Of a stretch of DNA of 64,000 nucleotides, positions 39,237-54,233 are shown in pieces. A program made the translations under genes and the position numbers. Source of the stretch: Betaproteobacteria bacterium (GTDB lineage: Bacteria > Pseudomonadota > Gammaproteobacteria > Burkholderiales > Casimicrobiaceae). The stretch spans positions 62,001 through 126,000 of the forward strand of contig BOKS01000003.1 of assembly GCA_016861105.1 (NCBI GenBank), in the 5' to 3' direction. Position 1 is the stretch's first letter; every line of letters begins with the position of its first letter. The notes beneath the pieces were generated by a model that was given only the letters and a program-made list of their open reading frames with translations, had not been told where the DNA came from and searched no databases.

Positions 39237-39911
39237 TCAGCTCTTCGGACGCTCGGCCCGGGCCTTGGCGATGAGCTGGTTGATCGCGGCCGGCATGTTG
39301 GCGTGCGAGCCCACCTTGTCGGAGCTCAGCTGGAACTTGCCGTCGACGATCACCAGGGGCACCGACTGCACGCTGTAGTTCTTCGCGAGCGTGAGCGCGC
39401 GGTTCATCTTGCTCGTCACGCCGAACGAGTTGAACGTGTCCTCGGCTTTCTTGCGGTCCACGCCCTTGGCGGCGATCCAGTCGAGGAACGCCTTCGGCTC
39501 GAACAGCGGCGCGCGCTTGTCGTGCAGCGCGACGAAGAACTCGGGCGTGAGCCGCTCCTCGACGTCCAGCGCCTCGAGCGTGTAGTACACCTTGCCGAGG
39601 TTGCGCCACTGCTCGCGGCCGAAGTCGACCGGCACGCGGCGGAACTCCACGTCCGCGGGCAGCGTCTTCTTCCACGCGACGAGCTCGGGGTCGAGGTCGC
39701 GGCAGTGCGGGCAGCCGTAGCTGAAGAATTCCAGCACCTCGACCTTGCGCCCGGAGTCGACCGGCTGCGGATTGCGCAGGCGCGTGTAGTTCTGACCCTC
39801 GACCAGCGCCGGCTGCGCCGCGGCGCGGCCGGCGATCGCGAGCGCCCCGCAGCCCGCGGCGAAGGCGAGGAAGCCCCGGCGCGAGGCACGACGGCGTGGG
39901 GAACGGTTCAT
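39237..39911 (-). CDS. dsbA: Thiol:disulfide interchange protein DsbA with Tat-like signal
   Basis: A 224-residue periplasmic oxidoreductase that introduces disulfide bonds into exported proteins. The active site is FFSYGCPHCRDLDP (Cys67, Cys70), the same CPHC as E. coli DsbA. The cis-Pro lies in SVPLVIVDGKF, and the helical insertion is present. The N-terminus reads SRRGFLAFAAGCGALAIAGRAAA, a twin-arginine motif with a hydrophobic core, rather than an ordinary Sec signal. It lies 123 bases downstream of the SPOR gene. Confidence 0.93.
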   Translation of the reverse strand: MNRSPRRRASRRGFLAFAAGCGALAIAGRAAAQPALVEGQNYTRLRNPQPVDSGRKVEVLEFFSYGCPHCRDLDPELVAWKKTLPADVEFRRVPVDFGREQWRNLGKVYYTLEALDVEERLTPEFFVALHDKRAPLFEPKAFLDWIAAKGVDRKKAEDTFNSFGVTSKMNRALTLAKNYSVQSVPLVIVDGKFQLSSDKVGSHANMPAAINQLIAKARAERPKS

Positions 39912-40034
39912 CGGTGGCTCCTGGAACGAAGAAGGGGAACGTCGGGACCACGATTGGTCCGGACGCGCGCGGCGAAGGTTCCGCGGGCGGCGACGGCCGG
40001 CGGACGGCGCGCGATCGGGGCGGCGTCGCGCACG

Positions 40035-40694
40035 TCAGTAGCGGATGACCGCCACGTCGAAGCCGCGCCGCGCGAGCTCGCCCTTCGCGCGGTTGAGCTC
40101 GTCCGTGTCGTCGTAAGGGCCGAGGCGGACGCGGTAGCGGGTGCCCTTCTCCGGGACGTCGCCCTTCTGCACCTGCGCTTCCCACCCGGCGAGCGCCAGG
40201 CGCGCCTTCAGGTTGTCGGCGTCCGCCTCGCTGGCGAAGGAGCCGGCCTGCAGCCAGAATCGGTCCGCGGCCTTCGGCGCCGCGGCCGACGGGTCCAGCG
40301 CGGCGGTCCGCTCCCCCGGCTTGCCGGCCGCGGCGTCTGGCGGGGGCGCTGCGATCCGTCCCGCCGCCTTGTCGGCCGTGAGGCGGTCGGGCACGGGCGG
40401 CTTGGGCCCCTGCACCTTCGGCTCCTCGCCGCCCGGCAGGATCTTGTAGAAGTCGAAGCGCGGCCGGTCCGCGTCGGCCTTCGCCGCCTTCGGCGCCTCC
40501 TTCGCCGCCTCGCGCGCGTCGCTTGCCGCGAGCTGCTGGCGATAGACCTTCCAGCCGTCGGTGACGTAGAGCGCCACCCCGAGCGCGAGTACGATGCCGA
40601 GCACGAGGCCGATGAACACGCCGAGCAGCGTGCCGCCGCCGGCGCGGCGCCGCGGCGCGGCGCGGGGGACGGCAGGACGGGAGTCGCGGGGCAC
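40035..40694 (-). CDS. SPOR-domain membrane protein (FtsN-like)
   Basis: A 219-residue bitopic protein: an Arg-rich cytoplasmic N-terminus, one membrane helix GTLLGVFIGLVLGIVLALGVALYV (about 21-44), a Pro/Ala/Lys linker, and a C-terminal SPOR domain (about 145-219) with FWLQAGSFASEADADNLKARLALAGW and YRVRLGPYDDTDELNRAKGELARRG. SPOR domains bind denuded peptidoglycan at the septum; the layout matches FtsN-like cell-division proteins often found next to argS in betaproteobacteria. It starts 15 bases after the argS stop. Confidence 0.9.
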   Translation of the reverse strand: MPRDSRPAVPRAAPRRRAGGGTLLGVFIGLVLGIVLALGVALYVTDGWKVYRQQLAASDAREAAKEAPKAAKADADRPRFDFYKILPGGEEPKVQGPKPPVPDRLTADKAAGRIAAPPPDAAAGKPGERTAALDPSAAAPKAADRFWLQAGSFASEADADNLKARLALAGWEAQVQKGDVPEKGTRYRVRLGPYDDTDELNRAKGELARRGFDVAVIRY

Positions 40695-40709
40695 GGTCCG
40701 GGGCCTTCC

Positions 40710-42356
40710 TCACATCTGGTCCGGCGCCGCGATGCCGAGCACCGCGAGCCCGTTGGCGAGCACCTGTCCCGTGGCCACGACGAGCGCGAGGCGCGCGCGG
40801 CGCACGCGCTCGTCGTCGACGAGGAACCGCTCGGCATTATAGTAACCGTGGAACTCGCCGGCCAGTTCGCGCAGGTAGAAGGCCACCTGGTGCGGCGCGT
40901 GGTCGCGCGCCGCGACGGCGATCTCGGCGCCGAAGTCGGCAAGCCGCCGCAGCAGCGCCTCCTCGTAGGGCGACGCGAGCGGCGCGAGATCCGCGTCGCG
41001 CAACGCCGCCATCGCCTCGTCCTTCGTCGTGCCCGCCTGCCTCAGCACCGACGCCACGCGCGCGTGCGCGTACTGCACGTAGTACACCGGGTTCTCCTCG
41101 GACTGCGAGCGCGCGAGGTCGATGTCGAACACGAACTCGGCGTCGGCGCGCCGCATCGCGAGAAAGAAGCGCACGGCGTCGCGGCCGGCCTCGTCGACCA
41201 GGTCGCGCAGCGTGACGTAGCTGCCGGCGCGCTTCGAGATCCTCACCTCCTCGCCGCCCCTCACGACGGTCACCATCTTGTGCAGCACGTAGTCGGGATA
41301 GCCCTGCGGGATGCCTGCGCCGACCGCCTGCAGCCCGGCGCGCACGCGCATCACCGTGCCGTGGTGGTCCGAACCCTGCACGTTGACGACCTTCGCGAAG
41401 CCGCGCTCCCACTTGGTCACGTGATACGCGACGTCGGGCACGAAGTACGTGTACCCGCCGTCGGACTTGCGCATCACGCGGTCCTTGTCGTCGCCGTAGT
41501 CGGTGGTGCGCAGCCACAGCGCGCCCTCGCGCTCGTAGGTGCGGCCCGACGCGACGAGCCGGCGCACCGTCGCCTCGACGCGCCCGTCGGTGTAGAGCGA
41601 GCTCTCGAGGTAGTAGGTGTCGAAGCGCACGCCGAACGCCTCGAGGTCGCGGTCCTGCTCGCGGCGCAGCGCGTCCACGGCGAAGCGGCGGATCGACTCG
41701 ATGTCCGACAGGTCGTGCCCGTGCCGCTCGAGATACGCCCGCGCGATGTCGACGATGTAGTCGCCGCGGTAGCCGTCCTCCGGGAACTCGCCGGACTCGC
41801 CGAGCAGCTCCTTCGCGCGCGCGCGCACCGAGATCGCGAGGTTCTGGATCTGCTGGCCCGCGTCGTTGTAGTAGAACTCGCGCGTCACCTGCGCGCCCTG
41901 CCACTCGAGCAGCCGCGCGATCGCGTCGCCCAGCGCTGCCTGCCGCCCGTGGCCGACGTGCAGCGGCCCCGTCGGGTTCGCCGACACGAACTCGACCATG
42001 ATGCGCTGGCCGTCCAGCGCCGTGCCGCGGCCGTGGCGCTCGCCCGCTTCCAGCACGTCGCGCACGACGGCCTGCCGCGCCGCGGGCGTCAGGAACACGT
42101 TGATGAAGCCGGCGCCCGCGACCTGCGCGCGCTCCACCAGCGGCGAGGACGGCAGCGCGTCGACGATCGCCTGCGCGAGCTCCCGCGGGTTGCGCCGCGC
42201 CGCCTTCGCGAGCGCGAGCGCGGCGTTGGTCGCGTAGTCGCCGTGCGCCGCCTGCCTCGGGCGCTCGACGACGATCGCCGGCGCGTTCGCGCCCGGCAGC
42301 GCGGCGGCGACGCCGGACGCGAGCCAGTGCGCGAGGTCGAGGCGGGGATCGTTCAT
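40710..42356 (-). CDS. argS: Arginyl-tRNA synthetase
   Basis: A 548-residue class I synthetase. An N-terminal Arg-tRNA recognition domain (about 1-95) is followed by the HIGH-like motif [34 protein letters not shown] and [12 protein letters not shown] lie in the catalytic core. The KMSKS position reads VRISKRAG, as in many ArgRS that lack canonical KMSKS. The C-terminal anticodon-binding helices include [21 protein letters not shown]. The gene for the SPOR protein follows, and priA lies 55 bases upstream on the same strand. Confidence 0.96.
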   Translation of the reverse strand: MNDPRLDLAHWLASGVAAALPGANAPAIVVERPRQAAHGDYATNAALALAKAARRNPRELAQAIVDALPSSPLVERAQVAGAGFINVFLTPAARQAVVRDVLEAGERHGRGTALDGQRIMVEFVSANPTGPLHVGHGRQAALGDAIARLLEWQGAQVTREFYYNDAGQQIQNLAISVRARAKELLGESGEFPEDGYRGDYIVDIARAYLERHGHDLSDIESIRRFAVDALRREQDRDLEAFGVRFDTYYLESSLYTDGRVEATVRRLVASGRTYEREGALWLRTTDYGDDKDRVMRKSDGGYTYFVPDVAYHVTKWERGFAKVVNVQGSDHHGTVMRVRAGLQAVGAGIPQGYPDYVLHKMVTVVRGGEEVRISKRAGSYVTLRDLVDEAGRDAVRFFLAMRRADAEFVFDIDLARSQSEENPVYYVQYAHARVASVLRQAGTTKDEAMAALRDADLAPLASPYEEALLRRLADFGAEIAVAARDHAPHQVAFYLRELAGEFHGYYNAERFLVDDERVRRARLALVVATGQVLANGLAVLGIAAPDQM

Positions 42357-42411
42357 GGCACCGCGGGGGCCGGCAAAGCCTTGCATTATAGCCGCCGCAC
42401 GTCCGCGGCCT

Positions 42412-44583
42412 TCAGGCGAGCGACTGGGGATCGACGTCGATCGCGTGGCGCACGCGCCGCGTCCCCGCGTCCGCCAGCGCCGTGCGCAGCGCGTCGAGCA
42501 CCGCCTTGAGCTCGTTGCGCTGCCGGCTGCGCAGCAGCATCTGCGCGCGTTCGTAGCCGGCGCGGCGCGCCAGCGCCGCCGGCACGGGCGGGAATACCTC
42601 GACCGCACGATGCTGCCTCGCGGCCGCGGCCGCGCGGGCGTGCGCCGCCTCGCAGAACCGGTCGACGTCCTCGCGCCGGTGCGCCTCCGCGGTGAGGAGC
42701 GCGAGGTGCGCGAACGGCGGCAGACCCGCCGCCTCGCGCTCCGCGAGCACGTCGCGCGCCAGCGCGTCGTAGTCGTGCCGCACGACGGCGGCGAACAGCG
42801 GGTGGCCGGGGAAGTCCGTCTGCACGACCACCTCGCCGGGCAGGTCGGCGCGGCCGGCGCGGCCGGCCACCTGCATCAGCAGCGCGGCCGTGCGCTCGGT
42901 CGCGCGGAAGTCGGCGCTGTAGAGCGCGTTGTCGGCGCCGAGCACGCCGACGAGCGTGAGGCGCGGGAAGTCGTGCCCCTTCGCGAGCATCTGCGTGCCG
43001 ATCAGGAGGTCGATCGCGTTGTCGCGGACGCGCTCGCGGACGTCGTCGAACGCCCGCGCGCTGCGCGTGCTGTCGCGGTCGACGCGCGCGATGCGCGCCT
43101 GCGGGAACGCCTGGGCGAGCGCGGCCTCCAGGCGCTGCGTCCCGTGGCCGCGTGCCGCCAGGTCCACGTTCCCGCACGACGGGCACGCCGCGGGAACCCG
43201 CTCGCGATGCCCGCAGTGGTGGCACAGCAGCGCGCTGGGCGCGCGATGCGCCGTGAGCCGCGCGCTGCAGCGCGGGCACCCCGCCTGCCACCCGCACGCC
43301 GGACACTTGAGCGACGGCGCGAAGCCGCGGCGGTTGACGAACACCAGCGACTGCTCGCCGCGCCGCAGCCGCTCGCCGATGGCCGCCAGCAGCGCGTCCG
43401 ACAGCCCGTCGCGGACGAGCGGGCCGCGCGCGGGCACGAGCCTCACCTCGGGAAACGCCGCGCGCGGATCCGCGCGCTGCGCGAGGACGAGGCGTCGGTA
43501 GCGGCCGGCGTCGGCGTGCGCGTAGCTCTCGAGCGACGGCGTCGCGCTGCCGAGCACGACGGGCACGCCGCGGCGGCGGGCCCTCCACACCGCCGCGTCG
43601 CGCGCGTGGTAGCGCACGCCGTCGTGCTGCTTGAACGACGTGTCGTGCTCCTCGTCGACGACGACCAGCGCGAGCCGCGGCAGCGGCGCGAAGACGGCGA
43701 GCCGCGTGCCCAGCACGATGTCGGCCTCGCCCCGCGCCGCCGCCTCCCAGTTCGCGCGCCGCGCGCCGTCGGGGAGCGCGCTGTGCAGCGTCACGGTGCG
43801 TGCGCGCGGCAGCGCGTCGGCGACGCGCGACGTGAGCTGCGGCGTCAGGTTGATCTCGGGAACGAGCAGCAGCACCTGCCCGCCGTCCGCGACGAACGAC
43901 GCCGCCGCGGCGAGGTACACCTCGGTCTTGCCGCTCCCGGTCACGCCCTGCAGCAGCAGCGGCGCGAACGCGCCCCGCGACCCGACGATCGCGTCCGCGG
44001 CGCGACGCTGCGCGTCGTTGAGACGGGGCGCGACCGGTTCGGCGCGATGCGCGCCGGCGACGAGCCAGCCCTCGCGGCGCCAGCGCGCGAGCACGCGCCG
44101 CGAGGCCTTGGGCAGCGCGCGCACCTCGTCGGCGGTCAGCCCGCCGGTCGGCGACGACGCCATGCGGGCGAGCAGCGCGCGCTGCGCGGGCGCGCGCGCG
44201 AGCGAGCGGGGGAGCGCCTCGCGTCCGGCATCGCTGAGACGCACGCCGCCGGGCCGCTCGCGCGGTCCGGCGCCGTGCGCGAGCGGCGGCATCGCGAGCG
44301 CGTAGGCGAGGCCCAGGCTCGACTGGTAGTACGAGGCGACGAACCCGGCGAGATCGCGCACGTCGTCCGCGAGTGCGGGCAGCCCGGCGACCTCGTCGAT
44401 CGGCTGCAGCGCCTCGCGCGCCACATCGCTGTCGTCCGCGAGCGCGTGCACCACGCCTGCGAGGCGACGTCCGCCGAGGCGAACGCGCACCACGGCGCCG
44501 GCGGCGAGGTCGAGCCCGGCCGGCACCCAGTAGTCGAACAGCTTGTCGACGGCCACCGGCAGCGCGACGCGGGCGATCGTCAC
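42412..44583 (-). CDS. priA: Primosomal replication protein N' (PriA helicase)
   Basis: A 723-residue 3'-5' DNA helicase that restarts stalled replication forks. The N-terminal DNA-binding part starts [17 protein letters not shown]. Helicase motifs are GVTGSGKTE (213-221), the DEEH box (310-313) and VVLGSATPS. The zinc-binding insert has cysteine pairs [23 protein letters not shown] and CPSCGN. The C-terminal lobe has [14 protein letters not shown] and [13 protein letters not shown]. The leader upstream holds a consensus DnaA box at 44724-44732. Confidence 0.96.
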   Translation of the reverse strand: MTIARVALPVAVDKLFDYWVPAGLDLAAGAVVRVRLGGRRLAGVVHALADDSDVAREALQPIDEVAGLPALADDVRDLAGFVASYYQSSLGLAYALAMPPLAHGAGPRERPGGVRLSDAGREALPRSLARAPAQRALLARMASSPTGGLTADEVRALPKASRRVLARWRREGWLVAGAHRAEPVAPRLNDAQRRAADAIVGSRGAFAPLLLQGVTGSGKTEVYLAAAASFVADGGQVLLLVPEINLTPQLTSRVADALPRARTVTLHSALPDGARRANWEAAARGEADIVLGTRLAVFAPLPRLALVVVDEEHDTSFKQHDGVRYHARDAAVWRARRRGVPVVLGSATPSLESYAHADAGRYRRLVLAQRADPRAAFPEVRLVPARGPLVRDGLSDALLAAIGERLRRGEQSLVFVNRRGFAPSLKCPACGWQAGCPRCSARLTAHRAPSALLCHHCGHRERVPAACPSCGNVDLAARGHGTQRLEAALAQAFPQARIARVDRDSTRSARAFDDVRERVRDNAIDLLIGTQMLAKGHDFPRLTLVGVLGADNALYSADFRATERTAALLMQVAGRAGRADLPGEVVVQTDFPGHPLFAAVVRHDYDALARDVLAEREAAGLPPFAHLALLTAEAHRREDVDRFCEAAHARAAAAARQHRAVEVFPPVPAALARRAGYERAQMLLRSRQRNELKAVLDALRTALADAGTRRVRHAIDVDPQSLA

Positions 44584-44723
44584 GGCGCGCCACCGCCGCT
44601 GCCCGACGTCGCCGGCGTTGCAGCGACGCTACGCGTTGTAGTCTTCGAAACGCTCACAGCCGACCGCAAGGAAGCAATGCAAGTGCTTCATTTGCAAGGA
44701 GTGCGCAAACGATTCACACCGGA

Positions 44724-44732
44724 TGTGGATAA
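44724..44732. promoter_or_regulatory. Consensus DnaA box upstream of priA
   Basis: TGTGGATAA is the complement of TTATCCACA, the strict DnaA box. It lies about 140 bases before the priA start. A single box is not an origin; it may tie priA expression to DnaA. Confidence 0.5.
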
Positions 44733-44787
44733 CTTTGTGCGTAAGGCGCTTGACACGCCGCGCAGGCATGACACGTGCAAGCAGGGC

Positions 44788-44826
44788 GGCGGCGAAGGGC
44801 ACGCGCGCCGCCGATTTTTGTTCTTT
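44788..44826 (+). terminator. Orphan intrinsic-terminator-like hairpin on the plus strand
   Basis: GGCGGCG (44788-44794) pairs with CGCCGCC (44806-44812), and GATTTTTGTTCTTT follows. No plus-strand gene lies upstream, since priA and hemE are both on the minus strand. Confidence 0.45.
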
Positions 44827-44940
44827 AGTTTCAGTTGGTTGCGGCGCCGTTCCGACGGCGGCCCCTCGGAACTCGCCCCGGCGGCCGGCGGCGGGCGCGA
44901 TGTGAATAAGTGCGATCCGGAACGTCGCCGGCAGGCCTTG

Positions 44941-46020
44941 TCAAGCCCGCGGCGGCGGCGCGGCGGCAGCGCGCGTTTCCCGCGAGACCCGGTGCACGGT
45001 CTCCACCAGCGCAGCCACGTTTTCCGGTGGCGTGCGCGGCACGATGCCGTGGCCGAGGTTGAAGACGTGGCCGGGCGCCGGGCCTGCCGCGCGCACGACG
45101 GCCTCCGCCTCGCGCGCCACGGTCTGCGGATCCGTGGTGAGCACGAGCGGATCGAGGTTGCCCTGCAGCGCCACCCGATCGCCGACGCGGCGGCGCGCGG
45201 CGGCGATGTCGATCGTCCAGTCGAGCCCGACGGCGTCGGCGCCGCACCCGGCGATCTCCTCGAGCCAGACGCCGCCGCCCTTGGTGAACACGATCGTCGG
45301 GACGCGCCGGCCGTCGGGCGCGGGCGCGAGCCCGTCGAGCACCGCGCGCATCGGGGCGAGCGAGAAGCGCCGGTACGCGCCCGACGAGAGCAGCCCGCCC
45401 CAGGTGTCGAAGACCATCACGGCATCGGCGCCGGCGCGGATCTGCCCGTTCAGGTAGTCCGCGACCGCGCGCGCATTCACGTCGACCAGCCGCTGCAGGA
45501 GGTCGGGCCGCGCGGCGGCCATGCGGCGCACGACGGCGAAATCGTCGTCGCTGCCGCGCCCCTCGATCATGTAGCAGGCGAGCGTGAACGGGCTGCCCGC
45601 GAAGCCGATCAGCGGCACGCGTCCCGCCAGCGCGCGCTTGATCGTCGCGACCGCGTCGAACACGTAGCGCAGCCTGGCGAGGTCCGGCGGGGCGAGCGCC
45701 GCGATCGCGGCCTCGTCCGCCGTGGTGCGCGCGAACCGCGGCCCCTCGCCCTCGGCGAACGACAGTCCGAGCCCCATCGCGTCGGGCACGGTCAGGATGT
45801 CGGAGAACAGGATCGCCGCGTCGAGCGGGAAGCGCTCGAGCGGTTGCAGCGTCACCTCGCAGGCGAGGTCCGGGTCCTGCGCCAGCGCCATGAAGCTTCC
45901 GGCGCGCGCGCGCGTCGCGTTGTATTCGGGCAGGTAGCGGCCTGCCTGCCGCATCAGCCACACGGGCGTGTACGGCGTCGGCTGGCGCCGCAGGGCGCGG
46001 AGGAAGGCGTCGTTCTGCAC
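44941..46020 (-). CDS. hemE: Uroporphyrinogen decarboxylase
   Basis: A 359-residue TIM-barrel enzyme that decarboxylates uroporphyrinogen III to coproporphyrinogen III in heme synthesis. Both family signatures are present: [15 protein letters not shown] (20-34) and [17 protein letters not shown]; the catalytic region [14 protein letters not shown] and the late GNLDPLVL and NLGHGIVP stretches are also clear. The start is GTG 46020 ([20 protein letters not shown]), the only start near the family N-terminus. Heptamer element B separates it from gltD upstream. Confidence 0.96.
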   Translation of the reverse strand: MQNDAFLRALRRQPTPYTPVWLMRQAGRYLPEYNATRARAGSFMALAQDPDLACEVTLQPLERFPLDAAILFSDILTVPDAMGLGLSFAEGEGPRFARTTADEAAIAALAPPDLARLRYVFDAVATIKRALAGRVPLIGFAGSPFTLACYMIEGRGSDDDFAVVRRMAAARPDLLQRLVDVNARAVADYLNGQIRAGADAVMVFDTWGGLLSSGAYRRFSLAPMRAVLDGLAPAPDGRRVPTIVFTKGGGVWLEEIAGCGADAVGLDWTIDIAAARRRVGDRVALQGNLDPLVLTTDPQTVAREAEAVVRAAGPAPGHVFNLGHGIVPRTPPENVAALVETVHRVSRETRAAAAPPPRA

Positions 46021-46048
46021 CGCAGGGCGAACGGGTCGGGGATTGAAT

Positions 46049-46145
46049 GGGGAATGGGAATGGGGAATGGGGAACGGGGCAGCAGCACGATGGCGGGTCT
46101 CGGACCTTCCCCCGCCTCCCTGTTCCCTGTTCCCTTCTTCCGCCT
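46049..46145. repeat. Intergenic heptamer element B with G-quadruplex-like runs on both strands
   Basis: The plus strand (46049-46079) carries GGGGAAT, GGGAAT, GGGGAAT, GGGGAAC, GGGG: five G-runs with three-base spacers. The right arm (46111-46134) carries CCCCGCCTCCC then TGTTCCC twice, so the minus strand there also has four G-runs. GGGAAC (46070-46075) pairs with GTTCCC (46122-46127). It fills the gltD-hemE gap. Confidence 0.8.
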
Positions 46146-47585
<1,440 letters not shown>

Positions 47586-47597
47586 GAATGGAAACCC

Positions 47598-47686
47598 GGG
47601 GTGAGGGGTGAGGGGTGAGGGGTGGGTGGCGGGGGCGCGCCCGCCCTTGCGAGGGCGAGCCTCGGGACTCGCTCGCCCCTCGCCCC
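47598..47686. repeat. Intergenic heptamer element D, G-quadruplex-like
   Basis: GGGGTGA is repeated three times (47598-47618), followed by GGGGTGG (47619-47625): four runs of four G with three-base spacers. The right arm carries TCGCCCC twice (47673-47686), able to pair with the left arm if G-U pairs are allowed. It lies between gltB and gltD. Confidence 0.8.
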
Positions 47687-47698
47687 GCCTGTCGACCT

Positions 47699-52447
<4,749 letters not shown>

Positions 52448-52826
52448 GGGCGACCTCGTCGGGGAAGGAGCCTGCAAAGCCGCGCGGTGCGGACCGCGGC
52501 GCCCGGGACGCGTCCGGCGGCCCGGACCGCGTCGGGCGCGGAAGGCGTCCGGACCCGTCGCGGCACGGGTCCGATGCTTGCTTTGCGGAAGCGGCGGCGA
52601 AACCTGTCCATGGTACTCGGCGTGCTGCGGCGCGACAAGAATGCAGCGGGGTCAGCAGGTACGCAACAGCCCGTCGGTGTTTTGGCGCCGCCTGGCGCCC
52701 GCTCGCTTGCGCCGGGGAACCCACTTGCGCTCTAATCTGAAGAATCTGCCCTATCTGTTTGTTGCACAATTCAAATTGCGCCGCGCCGCCGGTCGGCCTT
52801 AGGACAACATCATTCAGGACCACGAC
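52448..52826. other. Divergent intergenic region between gltB and the lipoprotein gene
   Basis: These 379 bases hold no supported gene. The first 170 bases next to gltB are GC-rich; the last 120, before the lipoprotein, are AT-richer and include the imperfect palindrome CAATTCAAATTG. A hairpin GGCGCC...GGCGCC lies near 52684-52699. It should contain two divergent promoters; only the gltB one is proposed here. Confidence 0.5.
52610..52638 (-). promoter_or_regulatory. Candidate gltB promoter
   Basis: On the minus strand TTGTCG (52638-52633) and TACCAT (52615-52610) are separated by 17 bases, each with four of six consensus bases. This would give a leader of about 155 bases before the gltB GTG. 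Confidence 0.35.
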
Positions 52827-54164
52827 ATGCTAGCAACCCCCCTGGCCGCTTGGATCCGACCCGCGCTGGCGCTGCTGGCCACCGCCGGTGTCCTGACGCT
52901 CTCCGCGTGCGGCGGCGGCAGCGGCGCACCCAACAACCCGTACGTTCCGCCGCCCACGACGCCCGGGCCGCTGTCGGTCGTCCCCGGCGAGGCCACCGCG
53001 TACGCCGGCACGCCGCTCGTGCTGTCGATCGCCGGCGGCGTTCCGCCCTACACCGCGTTTTCGGCGAACCCGGCCGCGCTGCCCGTGCCGCAGAACGTCA
53101 ACGGCAGCACGCTCACGCTGCTCGCCAACAACGTCGACACGGCGCAGACGGCGAACGTCACCATCCGCGACACGAGCGGCCAGACGGCGACGGCCGAGGT
53201 GACGGTGCGGCCGGCGGTCCTGCTGCCCGCGTCGCTGACCATCACGCCGAACGCGGCGCCCTGCTCGGGCGGCGACGTGTGCTCGGGCCAGACGAGCGTC
53301 GCGTCGGTGCGCGTGACCGGCGCCGGCGGCATGCCGCTGTCCGGCCGCTCGGTGCGCTTCGACGTCGTGCAGGGGCAGTTCACGCTGCAGACGACCAACC
53401 CAGGCTCGCCGCAGGCCGCGACGCAGACGGTCGTCAGCGACGCCAACGGGGAAGCGCGCGTCATCATCGCCGTCGCGGCCGCCACGCCGACGCAGATCGG
53501 GCTGCTCCGGGCGACCGAGCTGTCCACCGGCAGCCAGGTGACGTCGCAGTTCATCATCCAGCAGGTCACCGACGCCGGCGGCGTGCTGTCGGTCGTGCCG
53601 AACGGCAACACGACGATCACCGGGCCGCAGCAGAACATCTGCTCGGCCGGCGTGCGCGTGACGCACTACATCTTCGGCGGCACGCCGCCGTACCGCGTGC
53701 AGGTCAACTTCCCCGACCTCGTCAACCTCGTCGGCGTTCCCGTGCTGGTGAACGGCGGCGGATTCGACGTCATCACCAACGGCGGGTGCTTCCAGAACCT
53801 CACGTTCGCGATCACCGACGCGACCGGGCGCACGCTGCTCACGGGCATCCCGACGGTGAGCAACGTGCCCGGCACCACCGTGCCCACGCCGCCGGCCGCG
53901 CTGGCGATCGTGCCCGGCAGCGTGACGGTCGCGGGCACGGCCACGCAGCCCTGCACGTCCAACCGCACCTACCAGTTCGTGGTCACCGGCGGGACGCAGC
54001 CGTACAGTGCCGTGCTCTCGCCCAACACCGGCTGGATCAACGGCGGATTCTCCGGCAACACGCTGACGGTCTCCGGCCCCGGCGACACGACGATCTCGGT
54101 GGCCGACGCGCTGGGCCAGACGGCGACGGCGACGATCACCTGCACGGCCCCCGCGGCGCCGTAG
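52827..54164 (+). CDS. Putative outer-envelope lipoprotein with Ig-like domains
   Basis: A 445-residue protein with a lipoprotein signal: hydrophobic LALLATAGVLT then the lipobox LSAC with Cys28, followed by GGGSG. The rest is beta-rich with three or four repeats that look like Ig/big-type domains: each has a GG.PPY stretch (GGVPPYTAFS, GGTPPYRVQV, GGTQPYSAVL) and ends with a TV/TI strand. Cysteine pairs (CSGGDVCSG) suggest disulfides. A surface or periplasmic adhesion-like role is possible but unproven. It is a lone plus-strand gene in a minus-strand backbone. Confidence 0.8.
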   Translation: MLATPLAAWIRPALALLATAGVLTLSACGGGSGAPNNPYVPPPTTPGPLSVVPGEATAYAGTPLVLSIAGGVPPYTAFSANPAALPVPQNVNGSTLTLLANNVDTAQTANVTIRDTSGQTATAEVTVRPAVLLPASLTITPNAAPCSGGDVCSGQTSVASVRVTGAGGMPLSGRSVRFDVVQGQFTLQTTNPGSPQAATQTVVSDANGEARVIIAVAAATPTQIGLLRATELSTGSQVTSQFIIQQVTDAGGVLSVVPNGNTTITGPQQNICSAGVRVTHYIFGGTPPYRVQVNFPDLVNLVGVPVLVNGGGFDVITNGGCFQNLTFAITDATGRTLLTGIPTVSNVPGTTVPTPPAALAIVPGSVTVAGTATQPCTSNRTYQFVVTGGTQPYSAVLSPNTGWINGGFSGNTLTVSGPGDTTISVADALGQTATATITCTAPAAP

Positions 54165-54180
54165 CGGGCATCGCGCCCCG

Positions 54181-54212
54181 GCGAGAACGGCGCCCGCGGG
54201 CGCCGTTCTCGC
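54181..54212. terminator. 32-bp perfect palindrome between convergent genes
   Basis: GCGAGAACGGCGCCCG is followed directly by its exact reverse complement, so both transcripts (lipoprotein and aroB) could fold it. There is no T-run on either side, so intrinsic termination is not certain. It begins 17 bases after the lipoprotein stop. Confidence 0.6.
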
Positions 54213-54233
54213 TCGCCCGCGACGCGGCTCGCC

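Larger units (their letters stand above)
44584..44940. other. AT-richer intergenic region between priA and hemE
   Basis: These 357 bases are clearly less GC-rich than their surroundings and should carry the priA promoter on the minus strand. No -35/-10 pair was convincing. Contents: a perfect DnaA box (TGTGGATAA, 44724-44732), a near match (TGTGAATAA) near 44904-44912, an imperfect inverted repeat TGCAA...TTGCA near 44678-44696, a TTGACA at 44750-44755 on the plus strand, and a plus-strand hairpin followed by T-runs (44788-44826). Confidence 0.6.

Noticed and set aside
44750..44778. TTGACA at 44750 as a complete promoter for a small RNA
   Set aside because: No acceptable -10 lies 16-18 bases downstream; only the hairpin was kept as a low-confidence feature.
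47598..47625. GGGGTGA array as a CRISPR or coding repeat
   Set aside because: The seven-base period and lack of spacers rule out CRISPR, and the array lies outside any gene.
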